In this document: piece after piece, positions 51,087 to 59,238 of the stretch
Layout of the letters: every line of letters starts with the position of its first letter
Position numbering within the stretch: position 1 is the first letter of the stretch
From: Clostridium simiarum
GTDB lineage: Bacteria; Bacillota; Clostridia; Clostridiales; Clostridiaceae
DNA: 64,000 bases
Direction of reading: 5' to 3'
NCBI RefSeq assembly: GCF_018919175.1
Contig: NZ_JAHLQL010000006.1
Span: 100,143 to 164,142, forward strand
Made by a program: the position numbers and the translations under genes
The notes under the pieces: model-generated
The model's input: the letters and a program-made list of their open reading frames with translations, nothing else
Databases searched by the model: none
Told to the model about the DNA's origin: nothing

Positions 51087-52199
51087 GTGAGAGTTATATC
51101 ATTTTTCTCTGGAGCAGGAGGAATGGATTTAGGATTTACATTAGCAGGACATGAGGTTGTTTGGTCTAATGATTTTGATAGAGATGCAGTTAATACTTAT
51201 AATGAAAATATAGGTAGACACTTAGGGCATGAAAGTACTTTGGGAGATATAACACAAATATTGAATATACGTGATGAAGAGATAAATCAACTTATACCTG
51301 ATGGAGATATAGTTATTGGAGGATTTCCTTGTCAAGGTTTCTCAATAGCTAATGTGAATAGAAATATGAATGATGATGAAAGAAACTTTTTATATTTAGA
51401 GCTGTTAAGAATTATAACAATAAAAAGACCTAGTTTTTTCGTTTTAGAAAATGTTAAAGGACTAGAAAATATTGAGGGTGGAGAAGTTTTAGATATGATT
51501 ATTGAGGACTTAGAAGGAGCTGGATATACTGTATGTTATGATGTATTAAATGCTTATAATTTTGGTGTTCCTCAAAATCGAGAAAGGGTTATAATTGTTG
51601 GAGTAAGAAATGACTTAACGGATATATATATAATACCACAACAAGTTGCACCAGCAAGAAAATCTAAGAAAACATTATATGTAGCTCCAACACACTCAAA
51701 AGATAGTAATATTGAAGAGAATGTAACATCATGGCAAAAAGTCAATCGCTTATATAATCTATGGCTTAATAATGATTTGGATAGAAATAGGCATTACTTA
51801 AGAAATGATGATAATATTTTATACAGGATACAAACATTAAGAGATGCTATAAGTGATTTACCACAAGATTTTGAACCTGATAATCAAGAAGTATTAAATC
51901 ATACTGGAAGTTTATGTAGAGTAAATATTAATAATAGAGTAGGTAATAGAGCAACTGATTGGGATAGATATGCACCAACAATAATGGGAAGAGGTAGTGG
52001 TACAGGTGGACCATTAATAATTCCACATCCATTACAACATAGAAGATTATCAGTAAGGGAAGTTGCAAGAATACAGACTTTCCCAGATAACTTTCATTTT
52101 CTAGGTTCAAATTCAGCATGTTACAGACAAATAGGTAATGCAGTACCTGTACTTATGGCATATAACATAGCTAAAATATTACCACTAGAATTAATATAA
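51087..52199 (+). CDS. DNA (cytosine-5-)-methyltransferase
   Basis: A protein of 370 residues from the GTG at 51087 (MRVISFFSGAGGMD), which fits motif I at the N-terminus; the frame is open upstream to 51033 but that part is not family-like. C5-methylase motifs in order: FFSGAGGMDLGF, GGFPCQGFSIAN with the catalytic cysteine near residue 74, FVLENVKGL near 118, PQNRERVIIVG near 165, and the C-terminal RLSVREVARIQTFPDNF and RQIGNAVPV. A variable recognition region lies between 200 and 310. It forms the modification half of a type II restriction-modification locus with the convergent genes downstream. Confidence 0.92.
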   Translation: MRVISFFSGAGGMDLGFTLAGHEVVWSNDFDRDAVNTYNENIGRHLGHESTLGDITQILNIRDEEINQLIPDGDIVIGGFPCQGFSIANVNRNMNDDERNFLYLELLRIITIKRPSFFVLENVKGLENIEGGEVLDMIIEDLEGAGYTVCYDVLNAYNFGVPQNRERVIIVGVRNDLTDIYIIPQQVAPARKSKKTLYVAPTHSKDSNIEENVTSWQKVNRLYNLWLNNDLDRNRHYLRNDDNILYRIQTLRDAISDLPQDFEPDNQEVLNHTGSLCRVNINNRVGNRATDWDRYAPTIMGRGSGTGGPLIIPHPLQHRRLSVREVARIQTFPDNFHFLGSNSACYRQIGNAVPVLMAYNIAKILPLELI

Positions 52200-52230
52200 A
52201 TAGAGACGCAGTTTTGTGTCTCTATTTTTT
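52199..52230. terminator. Terminator between methyltransferase and HNH genes
   Basis: AATAGAGAC pairs with GTCTCTATT and runs into six Ts. It lies directly after the methyltransferase stop and overlaps the end of the convergent HNH gene. Confidence 0.85.
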
Positions 52231-52888
52231 AATTAAGAGAATTCTTCAAGAAATCATAGATAGCTTGTTTCTCGTTTACGGAAGACGCTTTAACTCTATC
52301 TAATAAAGTAATAGTAGGTATATCACTATTCTTAGCACCTTCATTACATACATTGCACATTGTAATAAAATCATCAGCTGTTAATTCTTTATTATCTCCG
52401 TTGTGGTTACTCTTATGTGCTATAATATGACCAACGTGCAAAGTTACTTTATGACCTGGTTTAAATGGGTCGTCATCTTGAGGTGTTCTACCACATGTTT
52501 GACAAGTAAAATGGTCTCTAGAAAACACTTCAAAAGCAATTCGTTTATTTACCCCTCTACTACGAATATTTTCTTCAATTGGCTCAAGAGATAAAAGAAC
52601 CCATTCATCTACTTTAAGATTTAGATTAGTTCTTTCGTTATCTTTCCAATTTACTATATCATATCCTTGTTCGTCTCTAAGTTCAAATATCCTTCTCATA
52701 TTATGAGAAATAGGATTTCCACCTTTACCTGGTATTTGAGCTAATTCACTAGATGTTACTTTTTTATTTAAATTAACTTTAAACCATAAAAGAGCTCGTT
52801 TAGAATATGACATCCCATCTGTTTTTTCAATAAAGTGATTAAGTGAAAGACCGATTAGGTCATTTAATTTAATTGAATTTTTAGCCAT
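52229..52888 (-). CDS. HNH endonuclease
   Basis: A 219-residue protein with a C-terminal HNH nuclease domain: FSRDHFTCQTCGRTP near residue 120, the catalytic histidine in LHVGHIIAHKSN near 150, and the zinc pair completed by TMCNVCNEGAKN near 173. The N-terminal half is a helical region, probably for target recognition (SSELAQIPGKGGNPISHNMR). It is convergent with the C5 methylase, so it is a good candidate for the restriction half. GGGAGGAAAT precedes the ATG. Confidence 0.85.
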   Translation of the reverse strand: MAKNSIKLNDLIGLSLNHFIEKTDGMSYSKRALLWFKVNLNKKVTSSELAQIPGKGGNPISHNMRRIFELRDEQGYDIVNWKDNERTNLNLKVDEWVLLSLEPIEENIRSRGVNKRIAFEVFSRDHFTCQTCGRTPQDDDPFKPGHKVTLHVGHIIAHKSNHNGDNKELTADDFITMCNVCNEGAKNSDIPTITLLDRVKASSVNEKQAIYDFLKNSLN

Positions 52889-53036
52889 AATATTTCCTCC
52901 CTTAACACTTGTTTCAATAAATAGTATACGATACTTGTCCTATTAAGTTTAGAAATATTATTTCAATATTAGAATAATCTAATAATAATGTAGAGTTATT
53001 ATGCTAAAATAGTGTTATATATAACCAATATTTTAA

Positions 53037-54221
53037 TTATAAATTTCTAACTATTTGATAAGATTTTCCATGTTTTTTTTGCTTCATTTCAATAATTGAT
53101 AATTTATTCGAAGTATACATATCTATGATATTTGTATGAAAATCTGTAGTTAATGCATTTGTATTAATAGGTGCTGACTTTATAGATAATAACTCTAAAA
53201 TAGTTTTTCTATATGATAAATCAAACAGAGAAATTAAATTATCATAGTTATCTATTGATGCATCAGTGGATGATACAAAATTTAATGTTGAATCTTTAAG
53301 ATTCTGGAAGTCTGTATCAATTTTATTTAAAATGTGTTCATTTGTTTTATTGAAATTCAAGCCAATATGAGTACTAATTTCAGGTGATAAAAATATATCA
53401 CGTTCAATTCTTAGAGAATTCCCTTCATATCTATTTAAGACAGAAACTGCATATTTAGGACCTGCTGAAACTGCTGAAATTAAAGTATTTTTAAAATTAG
53501 AGCTATCAACTAGATAAACATCTACACTATTTCCACCTTTTATAAATATTAACAAATCATCTTTAAATATGTTTTCGGTCATATAAGTAAAACGTTTAGT
53601 AAAGTCATTCCATTTTCCATCATTTTCGATTTGTTCAAATAGAGATAAAAATTGACCTTTAGAGCCTAAACCATTTTTTCTTTCACCTCCATAATTTGTA
53701 ACTATGTCTTTAAATAAAGCTTCTCTAGCAAAAGAACCACAATTAATTTCTTTAGTATCTATCACAAAACTTTTTATTGATAATTTATAAGAATTATCAA
53801 ATTCAATATCACATTTTTCTCTATAGTTACTTGCAACATATGAGTTTACAAATTCCATTGCAGAAGAATTTTCATTAATTGGATATGTAGGGAAATTTCG
53901 CCTAACTTCTTCATCCGTAACAGTACCAGAAAAAAGGTCAGCTATAAAATCTTCAATGTCTCTAGCTGTTACTTTACGTTTGGCTTTAGCTTCATCAGTT
54001 AAATTGTTGTGCATATAGTTTATTATAGAAAGAGAAGTAAAATCATTTTCTATAGCTCTGCTAAATAACCTTTCCAAAACTAACAATATGTCCGATATTG
54101 AATTAGGTATTCTATTTAAATCAGGATTTAGGTGAAAAAAATATTCAACGGAATTTGACAGTTTTGATATATAATATTGGTGACTTGATTGAATAATCTC
54201 TTTTTCAAATAATGTATTTAT
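53037..54221 (-). CDS. Putative restriction-associated protein with non-AUG start
   Basis: A soluble protein of unknown family, about 394 residues. No ATG, GTG or TTG precedes the frame's first TTG at 54086, yet the frame stays open 45 codons further upstream and encodes ordinary protein (NTLFEKEIIQSSHQYYISKL). At its top, AGGGGGG lies six bases before an ATA codon (54221), which is the likely start; 54086 is the conservative alternative. The central part (KSFVIDTKEINCGSFAREAL, then LLIFIKGGNSVDVYLVDS) has acidic and lysine residues compatible with a nuclease fold. It follows the HNH gene's strand and may be part of the restriction system. Confidence 0.55.
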   Translation of the reverse strand: MNTLFEKEIIQSSHQYYISKLSNSVEYFFHLNPDLNRIPNSISDILLVLERLFSRAIENDFTSLSIINYMHNNLTDEAKAKRKVTARDIEDFIADLFSGTVTDEEVRRNFPTYPINENSSAMEFVNSYVASNYREKCDIEFDNSYKLSIKSFVIDTKEINCGSFAREALFKDIVTNYGGERKNGLGSKGQFLSLFEQIENDGKWNDFTKRFTYMTENIFKDDLLIFIKGGNSVDVYLVDSSNFKNTLISAVSAGPKYAVSVLNRYEGNSLRIERDIFLSPEISTHIGLNFNKTNEHILNKIDTDFQNLKDSTLNFVSSTDASIDNYDNLISLFDLSYRKTILELLSIKSAPINTNALTTDFHTNIIDMYTSNKLSIIEMKQKKHGKSYQIVRNL

Positions 54222-54312
54222 AGTAATCCCCCCTAATTTTAAGTATACTTAGATTATATTTAAAATAATAGTGCTTGTACATATTTAAAGTTGAGAGATT
54301 AAGGAGAAAATA

Positions 54313-54762
54313 ATGATAATAAATAGAACAATAACATCATCAGTTTATGTAATTTATGAGGATAAAGTTTTATTACATAAACATAAAAACTACAACACAT
54401 TATTTCCTTTAGGTGGAAAGATGAATGAAAATGAAGTTCCTCATGAAACTGCACTTAGAGAAGTATATGAAGAATCAGGGCTTAGAGTTGAATTGTATAA
54501 TAGGGATACTGAATTAAGCTTAGGAAGAGTAGTACAATTACACACTCCTATGCATACACTTCTTGAGAATGTAGGGCATGAAATTGAAAATATAGATTTT
54601 ATATATTTTTCAAAATCATTAACTAATGAAGTTAAGCCACAGAAAGGCGAAAGTAAAGAACTATATTGGTTTACTAAAGAAGAAATAGAGAGCAATGATA
54701 ATATAAAACCTCATGTTAAGGCAATGGCATTGGATGCATTGCGTATCTTAAGCAGTATATAA
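54313..54762 (+). CDS. NUDIX hydrolase
   Basis: A 149-residue hydrolase of nucleoside diphosphates linked to another group. The Nudix box is complete: GGKMNENEVPHETALREVYE followed by ESG, residues 36-58. N-terminal strand VYVIYEDKVLLHKHKNYNTL and a C-terminal ESKELYWFTKEEIES are typical. The substrate is unknown; relatives handle damaged nucleotides or ADP-ribose. AAGGAG precedes the ATG. It reads away from the restriction gene and is followed by a short unknown gene 54 bases later. Confidence 0.92.
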   Translation: MIINRTITSSVYVIYEDKVLLHKHKNYNTLFPLGGKMNENEVPHETALREVYEESGLRVELYNRDTELSLGRVVQLHTPMHTLLENVGHEIENIDFIYFSKSLTNEVKPQKGESKELYWFTKEEIESNDNIKPHVKAMALDALRILSSI

Positions 54763-54815
54763 ATATATATTATAATATTGAATGAGATATATTATGATGG
54801 AGGTTATGTAGATCT

Positions 54816-55037
54816 ATGAATAAAAATAAAGGACGTATTGCTATAACTAAATTTCTTCAATGGAATAATAGAAATGGTTCTTACACAGATGAAAATTGTG
54901 ATTTAGAAGAAACTTCAAGGATGACATATGAGGATGCTGTAAAATATTTCTTTGGTGTTATGAAAGATGATTTTTATTATAAAATAGCAGATAATATTTT
55001 TGAAATCACATATGAAGAAGCAATAAAATCAATTTGA
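54816..55037 (+). CDS. Small hypothetical protein
   Basis: A 73-residue acidic protein with no recognised family, rich in aromatic residues (FLQWNNRNGSYTDENC, then YEDAVKYFFGVMKDDFYYKI). GGAGG lies before the ATG. It probably shares a transcript with the NUDIX gene. Similar short proteins occur in clostridial accessory regions. Confidence 0.55.
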   Translation: MNKNKGRIAITKFLQWNNRNGSYTDENCDLEETSRMTYEDAVKYFFGVMKDDFYYKIADNIFEITYEEAIKSI

Positions 55038-55203
55038 AAAACTACAGTGATACACTATGATGTAATGTAATAATTAAAATGGATGATACAAATGCATATT
55101 ATGTAATTTGATAAACTTCAATTTATATATTAGTCATATAGAAATTTTTTAATACAATAATTATATATGTTTATTTTTTATAAAAATTTGATATAATATA
55201 AAT

Positions 55204-55334
55204 AAGAAAAGCTTAGTGCGTCAACACTAAGCAAAGTCTTAGAATATTTATTTTGTTTTAGGGCTATTGGATGAATTAAATAAAGATTTAATTAAGAGTG
55301 AAGCACTATTCTTTGTCGGATGGGTGCTTTTTCT
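55204..55334 (+). ncRNA. Candidate antisense RNA, copy 1
   Basis: An extended -10 box (TGATATAAT, ending at 55197) precedes a 5' hairpin (GCTTAGTG with CACTAAGC, 55211-55232). The transcript would end at a terminator (AAGCAC with GTGCTT followed by Ts, 55301-55333). It runs into the 3' end of the convergent small ORF. Sequence is nearly identical to copies at 57.65 and 63.67 kb. Confidence 0.45.
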
Positions 55335-55449
55335 CTTTGCCATTAAGTTCTATATGAATACCAAGAAATTTAATCTTGATAATTAACTTAGAAATAAAAA
55401 GATTATGTTTCAAAACTAATCTAATAATATAAATAGTATTGACATCCAA
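55306..55449 (-). pseudogene. 5'-truncated copy of the repeated 53-residue ORF
   Basis: The frame encodes YIIRLVLKHNLFIS and then IIKIKFLGIHIELNGKEKKH, matching the intact copies at 57751 and 63771. Its first seven or so codons and the ribosome binding site are replaced by unrelated sequence at about 55440, so it is probably not expressed. Confidence 0.55.
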
Positions 55450-55463
55450 AAGGAGTGGGGTTA

Positions 55464-55592
55464 ATGGAGCTTATTAAATGTACTCTTGATAATGTAAAGT
55501 TACTTGCAAAATTAAACAAAGAGTTATATGAGGATAGTTATGAATTTGCTCATAATGTTATAGATTTTAAAATTATAGAGGATATATGTTAA
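55464..55592 (+). pseudogene. Truncated acetyltransferase-like gene
   Basis: A 42-codon frame with a good AGGAGTGGGG begins MELIKCTLDNVKLLAKLNKE, which resembles the N-terminus of clostridial GNAT acetyltransferases. It then continues with an unrelated-looking short tail and stops. The acetyl-CoA domain is missing, so an internal deletion is likely. Confidence 0.4.
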
Positions 55593-55673
55593 AGTTAAAG
55601 TGAAAATTTATTAGTTGTACTATTATAAAATCTTATGAATATTATATAATATAAATTCATAAGGAGGCAAAAT

Positions 55674-56270
55674 ATGAAGTATAGAGATTTATCCTCTCCA
55701 GAAAAATATATTTTAAAAGGTATACCTATATTATTTATTATAGGATCAATGATGCACTTTGCGTATGATTTATCTAAAAATAATCCTATAGTAGGTCTAT
55801 TTACTCCTGTAAATGAAAGCATATGGGAACATTCGAAAATGGTGTTAATACCTGTAATTTTGTGGTGGGTACTTTATTACTGCTTTAAAGGTAGGCAGCA
55901 TTGTATTAACAAAAACAAATGGTTTCAAAGTGCATTTGTAGCTCTTATTACTTCATTATTAACAATTCCTATGCTTTACTATTTTTACACTGAAGCATTT
56001 GGAATAGAACTTTTGGTAATAGATATTATAATTTTATTTCTTGCAATTATATTTGGTCAATTACTTGCTCTACACTTTTATAAGTATGGCAAAGGTATTA
56101 ACTCAAGCATTGTTATAGTATTTTTCGTTGTATTAATATTTATGTTTATGATATTTACTTTTTATCCCCCACATATACCATTATTTCAAGATAATACTTC
56201 AGGTGAGTATGGTATCAATAAAATGAATTATATCAATGCTTATATTAATATGAGTAATTATTATTTTTGA
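55674..56270 (+). CDS. DUF6512-family membrane protein
   Basis: A 198-residue integral membrane protein with about five hydrophobic spans. The family signature lies in the N-terminal third: IGSMMHFAYDLSKNNPIVGL followed by FTPVNESIWEHSKM near residues 23-58, then WWVLYYCF. The C-terminus carries FYPPHIPLFQDNTSGEYGI. Function is unknown; the conserved His, Glu and Asp residues in the spans could bind a metal. AAGGAGG precedes the ATG. It is a single gene between the truncated acetyltransferase and splB. Confidence 0.8.
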   Translation: MKYRDLSSPEKYILKGIPILFIIGSMMHFAYDLSKNNPIVGLFTPVNESIWEHSKMVLIPVILWWVLYYCFKGRQHCINKNKWFQSAFVALITSLLTIPMLYYFYTEAFGIELLVIDIIILFLAIIFGQLLALHFYKYGKGINSSIVIVFFVVLIFMFMIFTFYPPHIPLFQDNTSGEYGINKMNYINAYINMSNYYF

Positions 56271-56442
56271 ATCATTAATAATTATTTTTTCATAATTATC
56301 ATCTCTTATAAGTAGTCTATCATTTCATCCATTTTAACCTTTATTTTTAAACAATATTTTTTTGTTTAATCATGTATTTTTATTCAAGATTTGCAAAACC
56401 TAAAAATAAATTGATTAAAAATATAAAATTATGAGGTGAAAA

Positions 56443-57465
56443 ATGTTTATTCCTAAAAGAGTTATCTTTGAAAAAGGATCATTAGATACTGAAATTGGTA
56501 AAAATATTTATAATAGATTAAAAGATAATAAAAATGTTGAAATTATAAATACAAGTTCTAATAAAATTAAAACTCATATACCTGGAGATAATTTATTTGA
56601 ACAGTATAGATCTGGAAAACAAACACTAGTTGTAGGTGAGCGTAAAAGTTTGAAATTTCAAACTTGTAAACCATCTGCTAATTATCAATTACCATTAGTT
56701 AGTGGATGTATGGGAAGTTGTGAATATTGCTATTTAAATACACAATTAGGAGATAAACCTTTTGTAAGGGTCTTTACTAACATTGATGATATTTTGGATA
56801 AAGCAAAACAATATATAGATGAAAGGTTACCTCAAATAACTATTTTTGAAGGCGCCGCTACATCAGATCCTATTCCACTTGAACCGTATACTAATGCTTT
56901 AAAAAAGACAATAGAATTTATAGGAAAAGAAGAAAAAGGAAGATTCAGATTTGTAACTAAATATAATGATGTAGATACTTTATTAGATGCAAATCATAAT
57001 AATCAAACTGAGATAAGGTTTAGTATAAATACACCTAGAATTATAAATACTTATGAACACCATACTGCCTCTAGTGATACAAGAATTGAAGCTGCTGTAA
57101 AGGTAGCTAAGGCTGGGTACAAAATAGGATTTATAATTGCTCCTGTTTTTCTTTATAATAATTGGCAAAAGGAATATAAGGATTTAATTGAAAGCATAAA
57201 ATATAAATTACCTAATGAATTTAATGAACAAGTTATATTTGAGGTTATTTCTCATAGATATACAACTAAGGCTAAAAATCGAATACTTGAAATATTTCCC
57301 GAAACTACTTTGCCAATGAAGGATGAAGATAGAAAGTTTAAATATGGACAATTTGGGTATGGTAAATATATATATTCTAAGGAGCAGTTATCTGAAATGA
57401 AGGAGTTTTTTCATTTGCATATAAAAGATTACTTTCCAAATAGTATAATAAAATATGTGATTTAG
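56443..57465 (+). CDS. splB: Spore photoproduct lyase
   Basis: A 340-residue radical-SAM enzyme that repairs the thymine dimer (spore photoproduct) in UV-damaged spore DNA during germination. The SAM-cluster motif is CMGSCEYCYLNTQ near residue 89, preceded by the PSANYQLPLVSGC block. The catalytic cysteine region of the family is not unambiguous here (no second clear Cys in the expected position near 140; ATSDPIP is present), and the later GYKIGFIIAPVF near 225 is conserved. GAGGTG lies before the ATG. It is flanked on the right by the repeated 0.5-kb unit. Confidence 0.85.
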   Translation: MFIPKRVIFEKGSLDTEIGKNIYNRLKDNKNVEIINTSSNKIKTHIPGDNLFEQYRSGKQTLVVGERKSLKFQTCKPSANYQLPLVSGCMGSCEYCYLNTQLGDKPFVRVFTNIDDILDKAKQYIDERLPQITIFEGAATSDPIPLEPYTNALKKTIEFIGKEEKGRFRFVTKYNDVDTLLDANHNNQTEIRFSINTPRIINTYEHHTASSDTRIEAAVKVAKAGYKIGFIIAPVFLYNNWQKEYKDLIESIKYKLPNEFNEQVIFEVISHRYTTKAKNRILEIFPETTLPMKDEDRKFKYGQFGYGKYIYSKEQLSEMKEFFHLHIKDYFPNSIIKYVI

Positions 57466-57486
57466 TAATTAATCATTATATTTAAA

Positions 57487-57565
57487 GGAAACTCACTACT
57501 CACATTCTTTCGTAGGAGTAAGTTCCGCTGACTAAATCAAAGATTTAGAGCGTCACTTAAATTCC
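57487..57565 (-). repeat. Two-hairpin repeat, copy R3
   Basis: On the minus strand: AAGTGACGCT, hairpin 1 (CTAAATC with GATTTAG), AGCGGAACTTA, an ACTC-to-GAGT hairpin 2, then GAGTTTCCTTTAAATA. It forms the left part of the repeated 0.5-kb unit and is almost identical to R7 at 63511. Confidence 0.8.
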
Positions 57566-57647
57566 AATTTATGTTATTGAAATTAAAATTTTTTAAATAA
57601 AAAATTTTATAGGTTTATTTTTTATAAGAATTTGATATAATATAAAT

Positions 57648-57778
57648 AAGAAAAGCTTAGTGCGTCAACACTAAGCAAAGTCTTAGAACATTTATTTTGT
57701 TTTAGGGCTATTGGATGAATTAAATAGATATTTAATTAAGAGTTAAAGCACTAATCATTGGAGGATGGGTGCTTTTTC
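57648..57778 (+). ncRNA. Candidate antisense RNA, copy 2
   Basis: An RNA of about 130 bases. The extended -10 box TGATATAAT ends at 57641. A 5' hairpin pairs GCTTAGTG (57655-57662) with CACTAAGC (57669-57676), and the 3' end is a terminator pairing AAGCAC with GTGCTT before a T-run (57746-57777). The last 28 bases overlap the end of the small ORF on the other strand, and the rest would be antisense to its 3' untranslated region. Confidence 0.5.
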
Positions 57779-57912
57779 TCTTTGCCATTAAGTTCTATAT
57801 GAATACCAAGAAATTTAATCTTGATAATTAACTTAGAAATAAAAAGATTATGTTTTAAAACTAATTTAATAATATAAATAGTAACAAAGCTTTTTATAGT
57901 TAATTCTAGCAT
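57751..57912 (-). CDS. Repeated 53-residue amphipathic protein, copy 2
   Basis: It encodes a 53-residue basic, partly hydrophobic peptide: MLELTIKSFVTIYIIKLVLK, then HNLFISKLIIKIKFLGIHIE and a charged tail ending PSSND. AGGAGGT lies ten bases before the ATG. Compared with the copy at 63771 the two proteins have the same length and no gaps, about half the residues are identical, and most changes are conservative, which suggests selection on the protein. The convergent small RNA suggests a type I toxin. It matches no family I can name. Confidence 0.55.
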   Translation of the reverse strand: MLELTIKSFVTIYIIKLVLKHNLFISKLIIKIKFLGIHIELNGKEKKHPSSND

Positions 57913-57997
57913 ATCCAATACCACCTCCTAAGCTACAGTGAAGTAATTCACCAATAGCCCATAAGGAGGATAAAACGTTCAAAACCCCCGTAGCCAT
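57866..57997 (-). CDS. Upstream overlapping ORF in the repeated unit
   Basis: A 43-codon frame overlapping the start of the 53-residue ORF in another frame. It starts MATGVLNVLSSLWAIGELLH and is hydrophobic. In the copy at the window end the same frame stops just inside the downstream start. It could be a leader that couples translation, or the true product. Its ribosome binding site is weak and overlaps a hairpin (CCGTAG with CTACGG). Confidence 0.3.
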   Translation of the reverse strand: MATGVLNVLSSLWAIGELLHCSLGGGIGYARINYKKLCYYLYY

Positions 57998-58037
57998 CCA
58001 CTACGGAATTCTTAATTTGTACTTTAGAATTATACCA

Positions 58038-58190
58038 TAATTATGTAGAATAAATATAGGGGTATAAAATGGAAAAATCCCACTTATAGTAGTTACGGTG
58101 AACTGTACCATAAGTAAGCCTCCAAATTTTATATTTGGGTAGACGAACTTACTCCTTTGAACAAATGTAAGAAGGAGTTTGCTATAAGTA
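58038..58190 (+). repeat. Repeat B carrying two-hairpin repeat R4
   Basis: The B segment (ATTATGTAGAAT, then CACTTATAGTAGTTACGGTG) ends in GTACCATAAGTAA. A two-hairpin repeat follows: CCAAAT with ATTTGG, CGAACTTA, ACTCCTT with AAGGAGT. After TTTGCT the string ATAAGTAA reappears, followed by ATGAG as in the empty copies. The insertion is therefore bounded by a direct repeat of 8 bases. Confidence 0.7.
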
Positions 58191-58566
58191 AATGAGATTT
58201 TTACTAAAATTGGATAATTGAAAATAAGAGATAATACGTAGAATATAAAGTTCCTCTGCCATAAGTTATAATGTGGTTGAGGAATTTTTGAATTTGAATG
58301 ATTTACCAAATGATTTATGTAAGATATAATTATATATAACAATACTACGCCTGCAAGGATAGCCATGAGCTTTGGGAAGGATACACTAAATTGGGCGGTT
58401 CATATAGCATTTTGTGGTTTTGTGTTTGAATGAAAGCCAGACTAAAATAAAACCATAAACATAACGGAGGGAAAAGATTTTTATGAGTACTACTTTGTTA
58501 ATTGTATTGTTTACAAATAAATAGCAGTGTCTAGTATCTAATCTGCATCTGCAGGGAGGTCTTGTA
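58191..58566. other. Non-coding stretch before GNAT gene
   Basis: Broken sequence with no family match. Base composition becomes less AT-rich from about 58360 (segments such as GCCATGAGCTTTGGGAAGG), continuing through the acetyltransferase gene, so the junction of a separately acquired piece may lie here. Confidence 0.35.
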
Positions 58567-59010
58567 TTGGAAATTAAAAAGATAGATAGAAATCAAAGAG
58601 ATACCGCCATTCAATTAGTTTCGGCTGTATTTATGCAGTTTGAAGCCCCTGATTATTCCGTGGAAGGTGTGGAGACCTTCAAGCGCACGGCAATCTATAA
58701 TAACGATTTTTTAGATAGCTTGAATATGTATGGTGCTTATGATAGTGAAACCCTTTTAGGAGTAATTGCAACGAGAAATAAGGGGAACCATATCGCTCTA
58801 TTCTTTGTGGATGGAAAGCACCATAGACAGGGAATAGGAAAAAAGCTGTTTCAGATTGTATTAGAAAACAGCACCGCAAAAGAAATCACAGTGAATTCGT
58901 CGCCTTATGCAGTTGAGGTGTATCACCGATTAGGTTTTGTGGACATTGCTCCTGAAGAAACCACAAACGAGATACGATATATCCCTATGGTATACAGCAA
59001 AGTACAGTAA
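58567..59010 (+). CDS. GNAT-family N-acetyltransferase, recently acquired
   Basis: A 147-residue acetyltransferase with the acetyl-CoA loop DGKHHRQGIGKKLFQIVLE near residue 82 and a closing NSSPYAVEVYHRLGFV near 113. The start is a TTG with GGGAGG seven bases upstream. Codon use is richer in G and C than the surrounding genes (for example GCC, CTG and ACC codons), which suggests more recent transfer. The substrate is unknown. It is followed by a terminator hairpin and a broken MerR-type gene. Confidence 0.82.
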   Translation: MEIKKIDRNQRDTAIQLVSAVFMQFEAPDYSVEGVETFKRTAIYNNDFLDSLNMYGAYDSETLLGVIATRNKGNHIALFFVDGKHHRQGIGKKLFQIVLENSTAKEITVNSSPYAVEVYHRLGFVDIAPEETTNEIRYIPMVYSKVQ

Positions 59011-59163
59011 CAAAAATGAGGAGTGAATTAATGCAAGTGATATGGCGAGATATATTAAAAACATAATTCCGCCAAATATACCCGTAGAGAATAAGCACTT
59101 TCTAACTCGATAGCCCAAAAACACTACTACTTTATTATCAATATTTTTCAACTTAGTTTTCTG

Positions 59164-59198
59164 AAACCCAACATTAAGCAGTTTATTGTTGGGTTTTT
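59164..59198 (+). terminator. Rho-independent terminator
   Basis: AAACCCAACA pairs with TGTTGGGTTT and continues into a T-run. It lies about 150 bases after the acetyltransferase stop. Confidence 0.75.
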
Positions 59199-59238
59199 GG
59201 CGTATTTGCAAGGCGTTTAGAAAAGTTTAGTCTATTGC

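Noticed and set aside
58001..58366. Minus-strand 121-codon ORF
   Set aside because: It runs through repeat B and the two-hairpin repeat R4; its translation is a by-product of the repeats.
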